Shown here in pieces: positions 33,401 through 41,843 of a stretch of 64,000 nt of DNA; position 1 is the stretch's first letter, and every line of letters starts with the position of its first letter. Both the position numbers and the translations under genes were made by a program. Where the stretch lies: contig JAFQEO010000039.1 of NCBI GenBank assembly GCA_017399005.1, positions 24,376 through 88,375 on the forward strand, read 5' to 3'. A model generated the notes under the pieces. That model was not told the origin of the DNA. It saw nothing but the letters and a program-made list of their open reading frames with translations, and did no database searches. Source of the stretch: Peptococcaceae bacterium (lineage in GTDB: Bacteria; Bacillota; Peptococcia; Peptococcales; Peptococcaceae).

Positions 33401-36400
33401 TCGTTATACTCGTAAGCGGTTACGCCGCCGCGGGCATCAGTCATGGTTACCACACGGTGCATATCATCGTAGGCAAAGGTGGTGGTATAGCCTTCCGCAT
33501 TGGTCATGCTCAGCAGTTGTCCGTCTTTGTCGTAGGTATAGCTTGTTACAGCGCCTTCTTCATCCACGGCTTTTACCAGTCTGCCGTCGGCATCATACTC
33601 TACATACGCCTGATTGCCCTCTGCATTAATTCGTACAATAGCTCTGTTCAGAGCATCATACTGATACTTTGTTTTGTTGCCGTTGCCGTCGATTTCTGCT
33701 ACGGTATTGCCCTGTGCGTCATATTCAAAACTAAAGGTATAACCTTCGGCATCCACATAGCTTGTCAGACGATTCAGGGAATCATAGTTGTAAACGGTTG
33801 TATACCCTTCCGCATCGGTAATTTTTGTGATGTTGCCCACTTTGTCATATTCCAGCGCTGTCACGCCGCCTAACGGGTCGGTTACACTTACTAAACGGCC
33901 ATTGCCATCATATTTGTAAGTGGTGGTATAGCCTTCCTCATTGGTGGTACTGGTCAGGTTGCCTCTGCCGTCATAGGTATTGCTTTCCACACCTTCCATA
34001 GCATCGGTGGTTTTTACCAGATTGCCGACTGCATCGTAGTCATAACTGGTTACAAATCCTCTGGCATTGGTTACACTCACCAGTTTCCCTTCCGCATCAT
34101 ACACATAGCAGATAGTATAGCTTTCTTCATCAGTAATGCTTAATACCTGACCATTGGCATCATAGGTGTAGCCTACGGTTGTGCCATCGGCATTGGTCAT
34201 GGTAATCACACGGCCTAATTTGTCATAGGTATACTGTGTGGTATGGCCTTCCGGATCGGTTACCGCGATAATCTGCCCCAGAGCATCATACTGGTAACTG
34301 GTTGCATTGCCTAATGGTGTGGTTTCTTTCACCAGCTGCCCGTTGGCATCGTATTCATAGTTTGTTACATTGCCTAATGCATCGGTTTCTTTTACCAGCT
34401 GGTTGTTGGCATCATACGCATACCGGGTGGTATTGCCGTTTTTATCGGTGGCAGCCACAATATTGTTATTGGCATCATATGCATACTGCAGTTTCCCGCC
34501 CTGTGCGTCGGTGATAGCGGTCAGGTTGCCAGCTGCATCATAGCTGTAGTTTGTACGATTGCCGTTGGCATCGGTTTCACTTGCCACCTGCTCCATGTTG
34601 TCATAACCGGTTCTGGTTACACCGCCCAATGGGTCGGTTACCGAAATCAGATTGCCTTCGCTGTCATAGCCATATCTCCAGGTATAGCCATCTTCATCAG
34701 TATAGCTGATCATGCGGCCATAGCTGTCGTAGGTGTAGCTGGAGGAATACCCAAGAGCATTCACTTCGCCCACCAGGTTGCCCGCTTTGTCGTAGCTGTA
34801 ACTGGTGGTATGGTTCATTGGAGAAGTTTCCGATGTCAGGTTGTTCTGAGTGTCATAGGTATAGCTTGTGACATTGCCCATCCAGTCGCTTTCACTCAGG
34901 TTAAACCCGTTACCGTCAACCGTGTAGTTCAGCTCATTGCCGTCGGCATCGGTTACTTTTAACAGTTTGCCTGCAATACTGTATTCGTAGCGGGTTTCGT
35001 GGCCCAGTGCATCGGTCATGCTAACCATACGGCCCTGATTATCATAGGTATAGTTTGTGGTATGACCTAACGGGTCGGTCGCGCTCCGCATATTGCCAGC
35101 CGAATCATAGGTGTAAGTTGTGGTATTTCCTAATGCATCGGTTGCGGCAACACACAGATTCATGGTATTATATTCGTAACGGGTGGTATTCCCGTTGCCG
35201 TCTGTCGCAGCAATGACATTGCCGCGGGAGTCTCTGTCATAACTGGTGGTATGTCCATTGCGATCCGTCATAGCAATCAGCTGATTATTTGCGTCATAAT
35301 CGAAAAACTCGGTTGCACCGTTCGGATAGGTAATGCTGGTAACATTACCATTCTCATCATGTCCATACTGCCAGGTATGACCCAGACGGTTGGTATAGCT
35401 TGTACGCTCGTTCTTTTCGTTATAGGTAAAGTATTCTGTGCCGTCATTGGTGGTATCCGAGATAATGCGATAGAATACATCGTACTCAATGCTCTGGAAG
35501 TAGCCATTTTCACCGGTACAGGTATTCACTCTCGACTCCCCGTCATAGGTAAAGTAGAAATTGCCTTCACCCTCTACATACTGTTCCACCACTCTGTCCT
35601 TGTCATCATATTCGTTGGACAGATACACATCCCCGTTAAAGTTCTGAATGGTCAGTAAATGATGGCTGTCATCATAGGTATACTGTAAGTCATCCCCATC
35701 CGGGTTTACTGCACTGGCTAAATCGTCGCCATCATACTGGAAGGTTACGCTTCTGCCGGTTCCATCAGTTACACTGCTCACATAATCACCGGAATAGGAG
35801 AATGTCAAGGTGCCGGTATCGGTGGTAACGCTGCTCAGTTTGTCACCACTATAGCTAAAACTTGTTACATCACCATTCAGCTTTGTAATGCTTACAATAT
35901 TGCCATCGGCATTAAAGTCATATACAGTGCCGTCTTTATGGGTCAGTACATAGCCGCTGCCGCCTTTTTCAAAGGTAAAGGCAGAACCAGGTTTCGAACG
36001 ATACGAACCATCATAATCCATCTCGAAATACATGTTCTGACTGCCAGGGAATACAACTTCCGCATACAGACTTTCCATGTTAACCTGATAGGTATAGTTA
36101 TCGCTCCAGCCATAGCCTAACCGGTAGGCATCTTCAATGGCGGTAGAGTTATAATATCTGGTGTATGGCAAATCCTCATCTCCATACATGGCAATATCGG
36201 TATATTCCCAGTTTAAAGCACCGGTCAGTAAGTCTACCGGGTCACCGGTCTTCACCACATGCAGTTCACCAAACTCCACTTTGTTGCGCATAACATCATC
36301 CATCGGCGCATCCGATACACGAATCGCCAGATAACTTCTATACTGGTTCATGGATGGTGTGCTTGGTTCCAGTACAATAATGTAGTTCTGGTTCGGCTCA

Positions 36401-37221
36401 AGCTTCTGTGGATTTTCGCCGTTTTCATCCACAACAATCCCTTTCCAGGCAATCTGGTTATGGATAAAATCAATCGGCCGAATCTCTAATTCATCATCTG
36501 CCGCTGCCGCCATCAGCATCAAAGCCTGCTCGGTAGTGATTTCAGCGGTTTCCTCAAAAGCCAGCTCACTTCCGGTAGTTGCTTCTGTATCTTCCAATGC
36601 AAACATGGCTACGGGTTCCGATGCTGAACGGCCGCCTGGAATTTCTTCTTTTGTATAGCCTTTGATGCGCTTATTTACATAATAGTCTTTTAAATCTTCT
36701 CTTTCACCATTTTCAATCGCACTGATAAGAGCATTAAACTTCTTCTCATCGCGAGTCTCTTCATCAAAATTATAATTCAGACCTGCAAGTTCATAGCCTT
36801 CAATATAGCCTACAAATTCACCGCAGAACTGTTCTTCATACGGGAAGCCCAGCTGCACGTTATCTTTCAGCTTGCCGGATTCATCTGCACAGTACTCATC
36901 GTTGGCTTTGTAAACTTTTAAATCGATCGGCTGTGTCATCTGAACTGCGAAGGATAAAATCCCGATATCGTTCAGGCTGATATCATTGTAATACCAGTTC
37001 ATCCCATCGGTCATCATACAGGTTGAAGCGTTATAATACGCTCTCGCTGAGTTGATTTTCATATACTTGAATGCATCAATTGATGGGCCATCCCCTTCTG
37101 CCATCGGCATAACTGCATACTCATCGGTTGCAGCAAAGGCACTAACCGGCATCAGAGTACATAAAAACATAATCAGCACAAATAAGGCTACGCCTTTCTT
37201 TGACTTATGAATTGTATTCAT
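30451..37221 (-). CDS. Very large secreted RHS/YD-repeat protein
   Basis: 2256 residues. A Sec signal peptide (KGVALFVLIMFLCTLMPVSAFA) is followed by a roughly 300-residue N-terminal region and the DUF6531-type entry GDPVDLLTGALNWEY. From about residue 430 to 1750 there are dozens of YD repeats (for example NLTSETSPMNHTTSYSYDKA), which in homologues form a spiral cocoon. The RHS core follows near residues 1930-2000 (YYAKARMYD; YVINNPLMYVDPLG). The last 260 residues after the core differ in composition and end in a possible toxin or tip domain (FRCLHYAENSYEGITYHFD). There are no transmembrane or sortase signals. The protein may mediate contact inhibition or adhesion. A GGAGG site precedes the ATG. 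Confidence 0.93.
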   Translation of the reverse strand: MNTIHKSKKGVALFVLIMFLCTLMPVSAFAATDEYAVMPMAEGDGPSIDAFKYMKINSARAYYNASTCMMTDGMNWYYNDISLNDIGILSFAVQMTQPIDLKVYKANDEYCADESGKLKDNVQLGFPYEEQFCGEFVGYIEGYELAGLNYNFDEETRDEKKFNALISAIENGEREDLKDYYVNKRIKGYTKEEIPGGRSASEPVAMFALEDTEATTGSELAFEETAEITTEQALMLMAAAADDELEIRPIDFIHNQIAWKGIVVDENGENPQKLEPNQNYIIVLEPSTPSMNQYRSYLAIRVSDAPMDDVMRNKVEFGELHVVKTGDPVDLLTGALNWEYTDIAMYGDEDLPYTRYYNSTAIEDAYRLGYGWSDNYTYQVNMESLYAEVVFPGSQNMYFEMDYDGSYRSKPGSAFTFEKGGSGYVLTHKDGTVYDFNADGNIVSITKLNGDVTSFSYSGDKLSSVTTDTGTLTFSYSGDYVSSVTDGTGRSVTFQYDGDDLASAVNPDGDDLQYTYDDSHHLLTIQNFNGDVYLSNEYDDKDRVVEQYVEGEGNFYFTYDGESRVNTCTGENGYFQSIEYDVFYRIISDTTNDGTEYFTYNEKNERTSYTNRLGHTWQYGHDENGNVTSITYPNGATEFFDYDANNQLIAMTDRNGHTTSYDRDSRGNVIAATDGNGNTTRYEYNTMNLCVAATDALGNTTTYTYDSAGNMRSATDPLGHTTNYTYDNQGRMVSMTDALGHETRYEYSIAGKLLKVTDADGNELNYTVDGNGFNLSESDWMGNVTSYTYDTQNNLTSETSPMNHTTSYSYDKAGNLVGEVNALGYSSSYTYDSYGRMISYTDEDGYTWRYGYDSEGNLISVTDPLGGVTRTGYDNMEQVASETDANGNRTNYSYDAAGNLTAITDAQGGKLQYAYDANNNIVAATDKNGNTTRYAYDANNQLVKETDALGNVTNYEYDANGQLVKETTPLGNATSYQYDALGQIIAVTDPEGHTTQYTYDKLGRVITMTNADGTTVGYTYDANGQVLSITDEESYTICYVYDAEGKLVSVTNARGFVTSYDYDAVGNLVKTTDAMEGVESNTYDGRGNLTSTTNEEGYTTTYKYDGNGRLVSVTDPLGGVTALEYDKVGNITKITDAEGYTTVYNYDSLNRLTSYVDAEGYTFSFEYDAQGNTVAEIDGNGNKTKYQYDALNRAIVRINAEGNQAYVEYDADGRLVKAVDEEGAVTSYTYDKDGQLLSMTNAEGYTTTFAYDDMHRVVTMTDARGGVTAYEYNDRGEVTKIIDAEGYETSYTYDGNGNTTSMTTPDGVTSYEYDALDRLIKTTSPDGTVETYEYDKLGQMTAVTDKNGNRTQYVIDGNGNIVQTIDALGTVASFTYDKVGNLVKTDLHRIDKQDGVDEHQITLYSYDGRGLVTTVIDAANNQESYKYDGNGNLIEKTDKDGLVTRYAYSALDLVTNINYNGSKEVNYAYNKVGELVKMDDWLGTTTYELDLLNQLEKVTDHKGRTVEYTYDPVGNQSTVKYPDDTVVSYTYDLVQNMKTVTESNNGNVTSYDYDGMRRVVKQTYPNGWAVENEYDSMGRVVSIWDIDPSEKDLKTIKHTYSYDAYGNMLSEYKRGNGQGQAKEDWTYQYDALNRLVQAHETHGQYLRNYQYDSLGNLTYEWNDNNVIIDYKLNNLNQITTKTDDNWKTHTDYTYDSRGNTLQKIYYKNSKEIVMGAYEYDETNRMVKGTNDLGEQSIYHFNGLGMLATNEWLIKKNAYGYHDVAVSALTEVTAQDGSDSEIVLEEATGKAKVKSKKAAEEVAASPELNKTSHVVKDFVLDYNSYGQENLMEYELYDEGLTYRYVYGVDKLGVTAYTVPNGSASVTTAEGDLPLYYHMDHMGSSEFLTSDVTQRITSWTSYDEWGNITHNAVLKCGERELDLVKTYTGHERDSVLGMYYAKARMYDTADKHGSTKANKLGDKRFTAVDPVKGDVRNPQTMVQYTYVINNPLMYVDPLGEYYVQVEYNNRRDRKEYRIIPKDMLSSQVEGLIADKIPVVGEAIVGYALDKPLKNAGIVGGNSIMGIDGEQVVKNATAEFTSARLDAVDKYLKDSEVDTVLKHVGKLFVAVNVGYTIVKQTEIPMYDETVESLVGLLGYDLADVKFDSLSSVNNFMEKMYEFINEYNPYVTNQDAQTNGNTKKYFSQKGFRCLHYAENSYEGITYHFDTDLQAAKDEKNNTWKLFRINPKLVEGYEGRLQYVEKEVRKVWQNNLNGMYI
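31950..35930 (-). repeat. YD-repeat coding array
   Basis: Within the RHS gene the DNA is built of many diverged units of about 63 bp (21 residues) encoding patterns like YTYDxxGNLxSxTDAxG. They are frequent enough to invite recombination and assembly errors. They are protein repeats, not CRISPR or satellite DNA. Confidence 0.85.
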
Positions 37222-37329
37222 ACAAAAGACCTCCTTGTTATTTTATTTTTTACAGTGACAATCACGATCCCCCTCTCACTTTTCAGATAAATAAAAATTG
37301 GATATTCTTTGTCTTGCTGTCATTTCAGA

Positions 37330-37388
37330 AAAAATAAAAAAACATGTCATATCCAATCTTTTTCAAATTGAATATAACATGTTTTTTT
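37330..37388 (-). terminator. Terminator after the XRE regulator
   Basis: Long imperfect stem (AAACATGT-ATAT-CAAT with its complement, 37338-37388), then TTTTTTTATTTTTT on the minus strand. It lies about 50 nt after the stop of the XRE gene. Confidence 0.8.
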
Positions 37389-37434
37389 CAGAAAATCTTA
37401 TTTTCAGTACAGATTATTTCTATATGGTATCGAT

Positions 37435-37752
37435 TTATTTCCTTCGATTGTTAAACCGCTCAATTAATCCAATAACACATTGCATATCCTCGTTGTCCAG
37501 CTCTAGCAGCATTTTTGCAGCCTGCCACGCCTGTAATGACTTTTCATCCTCACAAAAGAACTCACTCAGAGTCAACCCAAAATATTCTGCAATTTCACCT
37601 AATACTTCATATGACGGTAAGAAATATCCGTTTGAAAGATTTCGAATATAGTTCTCACCTTTGCCCAAATCCAGCGACATCTTTCTCTCAGAGACATCCT
37701 TTTGCAAACGTAGCTCGGTTATTCTCTTTTTTATAAAATCCGCAACATCCAA
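37435..37752 (-). CDS. XRE-family transcriptional regulator
   Basis: About 105 residues. The HTH covers ADFIKKRITELRLQKDVSER and KMSLDLGKGENYIRNLSNGY, then EVLGEIAEYFGLTLSEFF. A TTG at 37750-37752 is the likely start, because GAGG lies 8 nt before it; the ATG-started longer frame has no such site. The C-terminal 35 residues are helical (LQAWQAAKMLLELDNEDM). It diverges from the 307-residue gene at 37919, whose promoter contains an inverted repeat that this protein may bind. Confidence 0.85.
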   Translation of the reverse strand: MDVADFIKKRITELRLQKDVSERKMSLDLGKGENYIRNLSNGYFLPSYEVLGEIAEYFGLTLSEFFCEDEKSLQAWQAAKMLLELDNEDMQCVIGLIERFNNRRK

Positions 37753-37856
37753 GAAAAACACCTCTGCACAAATATCCATTACCATATACCATAATATGAT
37801 AACCTATTTTCATAATCCGCATGCGCTTTTATTGGGTGTATTTTCTTTATATATTG

Positions 37857-37885
37857 TTGAAATATACTTTAATAAAGTGTATTAT
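37857..37885 (+). promoter_or_regulatory. Promoter with embedded inverted repeat, divergent from XRE gene
   Basis: TTGAAA (37857-37862), 17-nt spacer, TATTAT (37880-37885). The spacer carries ACTTT-AAT-AAAGT, an inverted repeat placed where a repressor would block polymerase. The neighbouring XRE protein is the natural candidate. Confidence 0.65.
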
Positions 37886-37918
37886 AGCTGTGTAATCACA
37901 GATTTAAAGGAGTACTTT

Positions 37919-38842
37919 ATGTGCGAAAACAAAATTCTAATCAAATTATGCATTACACCAAAACTTATTTATACCGATTGGCTCCCATCCATGCTCCAGC
38001 TGCTGGATGTAAACAAATATTTTATCCGTAATTATCCGCAGGGAAAGCTATGGAATCACAGAAAAGAACAATATCTGTTTACAACACTAAAAAAATATTC
38101 CTTCAGCAATTTTATGCCTGCATTAAAAAAACTTTCCACAGCCGACTTTTTTATTGAACTGTACGGTGAAGACTACTGTTCTATGGTTCGCCTGGATAAT
38201 CATTGTATTATCAGCTTTCTCGTGTCTTATAAAACCTATATAGAAAATGAAGCCTTTATTATTTCTAATATTGAATCCAGTTTTCAGAGGAAATCTTCTT
38301 ATATCGCGTATATCTGCCATTACGGCGAATTTCTGATGAATTATTCCGATATCTCACCTAATTTCTATCGACATCTGCAGCAAACAAAGTATAATGCAGA
38401 AGCTCTTACACCAGTCTCGTTAAAAAACCATTTTTTCAGCGAAGAAATCTGGACTCCTGCCTGCTGGCAGATGTGGTTCAACACAACCCATTTTTCATCA
38501 TTAAATCAAAGGCTGAGCTCGTTGAATTGTATTGCATACAGTGTTGCGAAGGACTATACGAAGGTTGGCCTTTACAACAAATTATCCGATTACAATACCA
38601 ATGACTCGCTGCAATTAAAAACAGGATTTCGTCAACATATTTACAATCAGGAGCCTCTGCCCGAACCGACAGTCCAGATTAAACATCAAGGCGATACTCT
38701 TATTATCACCCATTATAAAGATGCCGATAACCAGCCGGTTTCTCCAGCACATGCAACACAATGCGAAATATTTGAATATAATCTATTGAATGATACAGAT
38801 GCATTTTTGTCTGATTATAAACAAAAGATTATAACAAAATAA
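37919..38842 (+). CDS. Hypothetical protein under XRE control
   Basis: 307 residues from the ATG at 37919-37921 with AAAGGAG 7 nt before it. No signal peptide or membrane helix. Segments such as DWLPSMLQLLDVNKYFIRNY, DFFIELYGEDYCSMVRLDNH and WTPACWQMWFNTTHFSSLNQ suggest a compact soluble protein resembling no family I can name; the composition is rich in aromatics. It stands alone between a strong promoter and a strong terminator, opposite an XRE regulator. Function unknown. Confidence 0.8.
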   Translation: MCENKILIKLCITPKLIYTDWLPSMLQLLDVNKYFIRNYPQGKLWNHRKEQYLFTTLKKYSFSNFMPALKKLSTADFFIELYGEDYCSMVRLDNHCIISFLVSYKTYIENEAFIISNIESSFQRKSSYIAYICHYGEFLMNYSDISPNFYRHLQQTKYNAEALTPVSLKNHFFSEEIWTPACWQMWFNTTHFSSLNQRLSSLNCIAYSVAKDYTKVGLYNKLSDYNTNDSLQLKTGFRQHIYNQEPLPEPTVQIKHQGDTLIITHYKDADNQPVSPAHATQCEIFEYNLLNDTDAFLSDYKQKIITK

Positions 38843-38898
38843 AACCGCCCTCGCTAATCAGAATATAATCTGACTTTGCGAAGGCGGTTTTTCATACT
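38841..38898 (+). terminator. Terminator of the 307-residue gene
   Basis: Stem AAACCGCC(C)TCGC ... GCGAAGGCGGTTT (about 38843-38890) followed by TTTTTC. It begins at the stop codon. Confidence 0.88.
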
Positions 38899-38980
38899 TA
38901 CATTTTACTTAGTGTTGAACCCGGTCTAGAACCCTATTTTGATGTAAGTATACATACTCATAACCCTTTGTATTATTTAT

Positions 38981-39118
38981 TTAGTCTTTTAATAACTGTT
39001 TTGGAACTTCCGGCTGATAAAACGGACCATCACAAGCCAAATTAGCCGAAAGCTGGCCTACAAATAAAGTAAATGCTGCAAAAGCATGGCCATAATGCGA
39101 AATTAAAATTTTTAACAT
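38981..39118 (-). CDS. agrD: AgrD-like cyclic autoinducer peptide precursor, agr system 2
   Basis: A 45-residue precursor starting MLKILISHYGHAFAAF, then LFVGQLSANLACDGPFYQPE and the tail VPKQLLKD. It is clearly related to AgrD of system 1 (shared GQLSxNLAC and YQPEVP), but the predicted ring differs: CDGPF instead of CFGDY. The ATG at 39116-39118 has AAGGAGC 6 nt upstream and overlaps the agrB stop by 7 nt. A different ring sequence would normally mean a different signalling specificity. Confidence 0.88.
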   Translation of the reverse strand: MLKILISHYGHAFAAFTLFVGQLSANLACDGPFYQPEVPKQLLKD

Positions 39119-39696
39119 AGTTGCTCCTTTCTTCTCTGAATGCTGCCAGCAACTAAAGAACATGCTGCACTTAATGCTCCCAATGACATGGCTACTGACA
39201 TTTTTACGGATACTGTCAAAACTACTAAAGACAACACAATAATTACTATTGTAATAATGTAGCTTCGCCTTTTGAATCGTTCCTTTTCCCGCGGTGAAAA
39301 TGGACGATTTTTATGATCAACTGGTGCAGCCCAGATAATCAGCACACTTGACACGATAAGATTCAATACTAAAACAGGATATATAAATTTATATGTTATC
39401 ACCAGACACATATTTGCCGCTAGAGCATATATACCTATGGTCAACAATAAACATCTCACATGGTTACTCGCATGATAACCACCAGCCACATATCTAATTG
39501 GCAAAAATCCTACATAATAAGTTATCGTTAATGCTACAATATCAAAGTAACTTGCCAGAAATAAAATTATCCCATATGTTATACCCTGAAATAAGAATGT
39601 TTGGACACAATATCTGTAAACATCTTTTTCATTCTCTGAAATAATATTCTCGCTTATAAGCAAATACACAATTGCATCTGTCCACTTTAAAATCAA
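39112..39696 (-). CDS. agrB: AgrB-like processing peptidase, agr system 2
   Basis: About 194 residues with multiple membrane helices and the AgrB catalytic motif VAGGYHASNHVRC. The most likely start is TTG (39694-39696), 4 nt after GGAGGAGC and overlapping the agrC TGA by 3 nt; the longer ATG-started frame would run 60 nt into agrC. A basic C-terminal tail (VAGSIQRRKEQLC) ends over the agrD start. It should cleave the AgrD encoded next to it. Confidence 0.9.
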   Translation of the reverse strand: MILKWTDAIVYLLISENIISENEKDVYRYCVQTFLFQGITYGIILFLASYFDIVALTITYYVGFLPIRYVAGGYHASNHVRCLLLTIGIYALAANMCLVITYKFIYPVLVLNLIVSSVLIIWAAPVDHKNRPFSPREKERFKRRSYIITIVIIVLSLVVLTVSVKMSVAMSLGALSAACSLVAGSIQRRKEQLC

Positions 39697-41016
39697 CGAA
39701 GCTCCTCCTCGTTTTCTAAAACAATATTTAAAACGAAAAATTGATCTACACATCTAAGATCCAGTGTCCCCTTGTATTTCTGAACAATGGTTTGCATATT
39801 CGGAATTCCAAAACCGTGCATTTCAGCATTTTCTTTATTTGTTTTAACACTATTGTTCTCTATCTGAACTGGATGCATGACAGGATTTTTTACCACAATA
39901 TGCAATATGTCTTGATGCAATTTCACTGTCAGATATATTTTTTTCTTTGTCTCTCCATTAATTTTAGATGTTGCTTCAATAGCATTATCTAAAGCGTTCC
40001 CTAATAACAAAGCTAAATCAAGTACTTTTATATTCAGCTGGCCATACAATGCAATAGCTGGAACAATTTTTACTGCATGTTTCTGGGCTTCATTTATTTT
40101 GGCTCCCAGCACAGTATCCAAAACAATGTTTCCGGTATAATCCATGGTTCCGGAGTCCAAGTTATCCAACATTTCTTTTAAGTGAGTCTCTGCATCATGT
40201 ATCTTCCCCTGCATCACATAACTCTGCAATACTAATAAAAGATTTTTCGTGTCATGAATATGCTTTTTAATCTCTTTATTCCGTTCTGTCATTTCTGCAT
40301 AATGCTGTTCTTGTGCTGCCAATCTTTGTTCTGCTAACTCAATTTTTAATTTGTCCATCTGCAATCTATGCATTTCACCTAAAATCAAAAAAATAACAAC
40401 ATTTGACAATACCAGTAATACACTGCTTAACACAAACCATCTAACATAAACCATCTGTTCATCATTCAGAATCAAGTAATAATTCTGTATTAAAACAACC
40501 AGAGTAATTGATGGATATATCAAAAAAGAAAAATACCAGCGACAGTTTAATTCATTTAGCATCTTTCCCTGCTTACAACGCTGCCAATAATAAAGAAATG
40601 AACAAATAAATATTACAAGAAACTTTGAAATAAACATTCCTAAAGCATAATCCTGTAAATTATGAGTTCCTATCGCATAAACTGAGCCAGCAAATATCAT
40701 TAATAACCCATGAACGATATACTCAGGCAATACTGTGATTAAGCCCAAAAAACCCGTCATCGTTATTTTTTTTTATAACTGTTCCATAAAAACAGTTCGC
40801 TAAAACAAAATAGCAACACAGAGCCCACACCGTTTTCATCCACGCTTCAGGGAGACAATAAGAACCTACTAATTTAAGTGAAAAAATTGTAACGTAAATC
40901 CCTGCAGCCCCAATTTTTTGAACTTTCCATTGAGTTAAAAATGCACTAAAGAATAAGTATGCAATTAAAAGTTCAAATCCGACACTAATAAAATCCAATA
41001 GAAACTTTACATTCAT
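39693..41016 (-). pseudogene. agrC: AgrC-like histidine kinase of system 2, split by a frameshift at an A9 tract
   Basis: Two overlapping frames together make one AgrC. 40723-41016 (97 residues, first membrane helices) ends after KKNNDDGFFG; 39693-40760 (355 residues) starts MTGFLGLITVLPEY and has further helices, HIHDTKNLLLVLQSY with the phospho-histidine, LLGNALDNAIEATSKING and MHGFGIPNMQTI. Removing one A from the A9 run (40766-40774) fuses them into about 435 residues, matching the 430 of system 1. Either a single-base mutation, a sequencing error, phase variation or transcriptional slippage could explain this. As read, the kinase would lack its first helices unless slippage restores it. 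Confidence 0.85.
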
Positions 41017-41018
41017 AA

Positions 41019-41732
41019 TTATACCTCAAAGAAATATGCATGGTATTGCTCTTTTGCTTTTGCTTTACATCGTCGACTCAAGGGTAGTGAAGTAAGTTCA
41101 TCTTTTCCAACATTGGTTAACCAGACAATTTCATCACTCATTTTTTTAATATAACGACAATTTACAAGATAACTCTTATGAATTCTTATAAAATGATGCA
41201 CAGATAGTTTTTCTTCCTGTTCACTAATTTTTCCATACATTTCATATTGTTTGCCACCACGCAAATGAATAATAATTTTTCGCTTATCCGATTCAATATA
41301 TATAATTTCCTTCATTTTGAGTTCTATTACTTCTCCATTCTGAAAAACTTGAAATATATCATGGCTAGCTCTATAATGCTTAATGCAACGTGCAAATTCC
41401 TCCTGAAATAACTTTTCATCTATTGGTTTGACCAAAAACTGAAAAGTATTTAGCCGAAACGCAGACGATACATACTGTGTATAGCCTGATACAAAAACTA
41501 TAATCAAATCAAATAACTTCCGTTGCAATTCCTGTGCTACGTCTAATCCTGATATTTTTCCCTGCAATTCAATATCCAAAAATACTAAATCAAAATGTAC
41601 CGCACTATTCAACATTTCTTCGCCAGAACAAAATTCATAAATTTCAAAAGAGCTACTATTAGTATCTTGTTCTATTTTTTTCTTTAAGTCCGCTCTTATT
41701 TCATTCTGGTCCTCACATATTCCAATTATCAT
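41019..41732 (-). CDS. agrA: LytTR-family response regulator (AgrA-like), agr system 2
   Basis: About 237 residues from the ATG at 41730-41732 behind GGAGGAAAGC. The receiver domain has IGICEDQ, phospho-acceptor in LVFLDIELQGKIS, and FLVKPID; the LytTR domain has IIYIESDKRKIIIHL and FIRIHKSYLVNCRYIK. It lies 2 nt before agrC and is first in the same A-C-B-D order as system 1. It is related to, but clearly different from, the system 1 regulator. Confidence 0.92.
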   Translation of the reverse strand: MIIGICEDQNEIRADLKKKIEQDTNSSSFEIYEFCSGEEMLNSAVHFDLVFLDIELQGKISGLDVAQELQRKLFDLIIVFVSGYTQYVSSAFRLNTFQFLVKPIDEKLFQEEFARCIKHYRASHDIFQVFQNGEVIELKMKEIIYIESDKRKIIIHLRGGKQYEMYGKISEQEEKLSVHHFIRIHKSYLVNCRYIKKMSDEIVWLTNVGKDELTSLPLSRRCKAKAKEQYHAYFFEV

Positions 41733-41794
41733 TTGCTTTCCTCCATTCATTGCTACTAAGTATACGCACTAGAAAAAAAGTAAGCAATAATTTT

Positions 41795-41829
41795 GTAAAA
41801 ATAACCGGAAATTTTGTCATTTCCGGTTA
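41795..41829 (-). terminator. Terminator after the 176-residue gene
   Basis: Ten-bp stem TAACCGGAAA/TTTCCGGTTA (41802-41811 with 41820-41829) followed by TTTTTAC on the minus strand, just before agr operon 2. Confidence 0.85.
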
Positions 41830-41843
41830 CATCTATTTCCACC

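Noticed and set aside
31950-35930. Regular repeats that could suggest CRISPR or satellite DNA
   Set aside because: Units of about 63 bp translate as YD repeats in one open frame, with no unique spacers between identical repeats.
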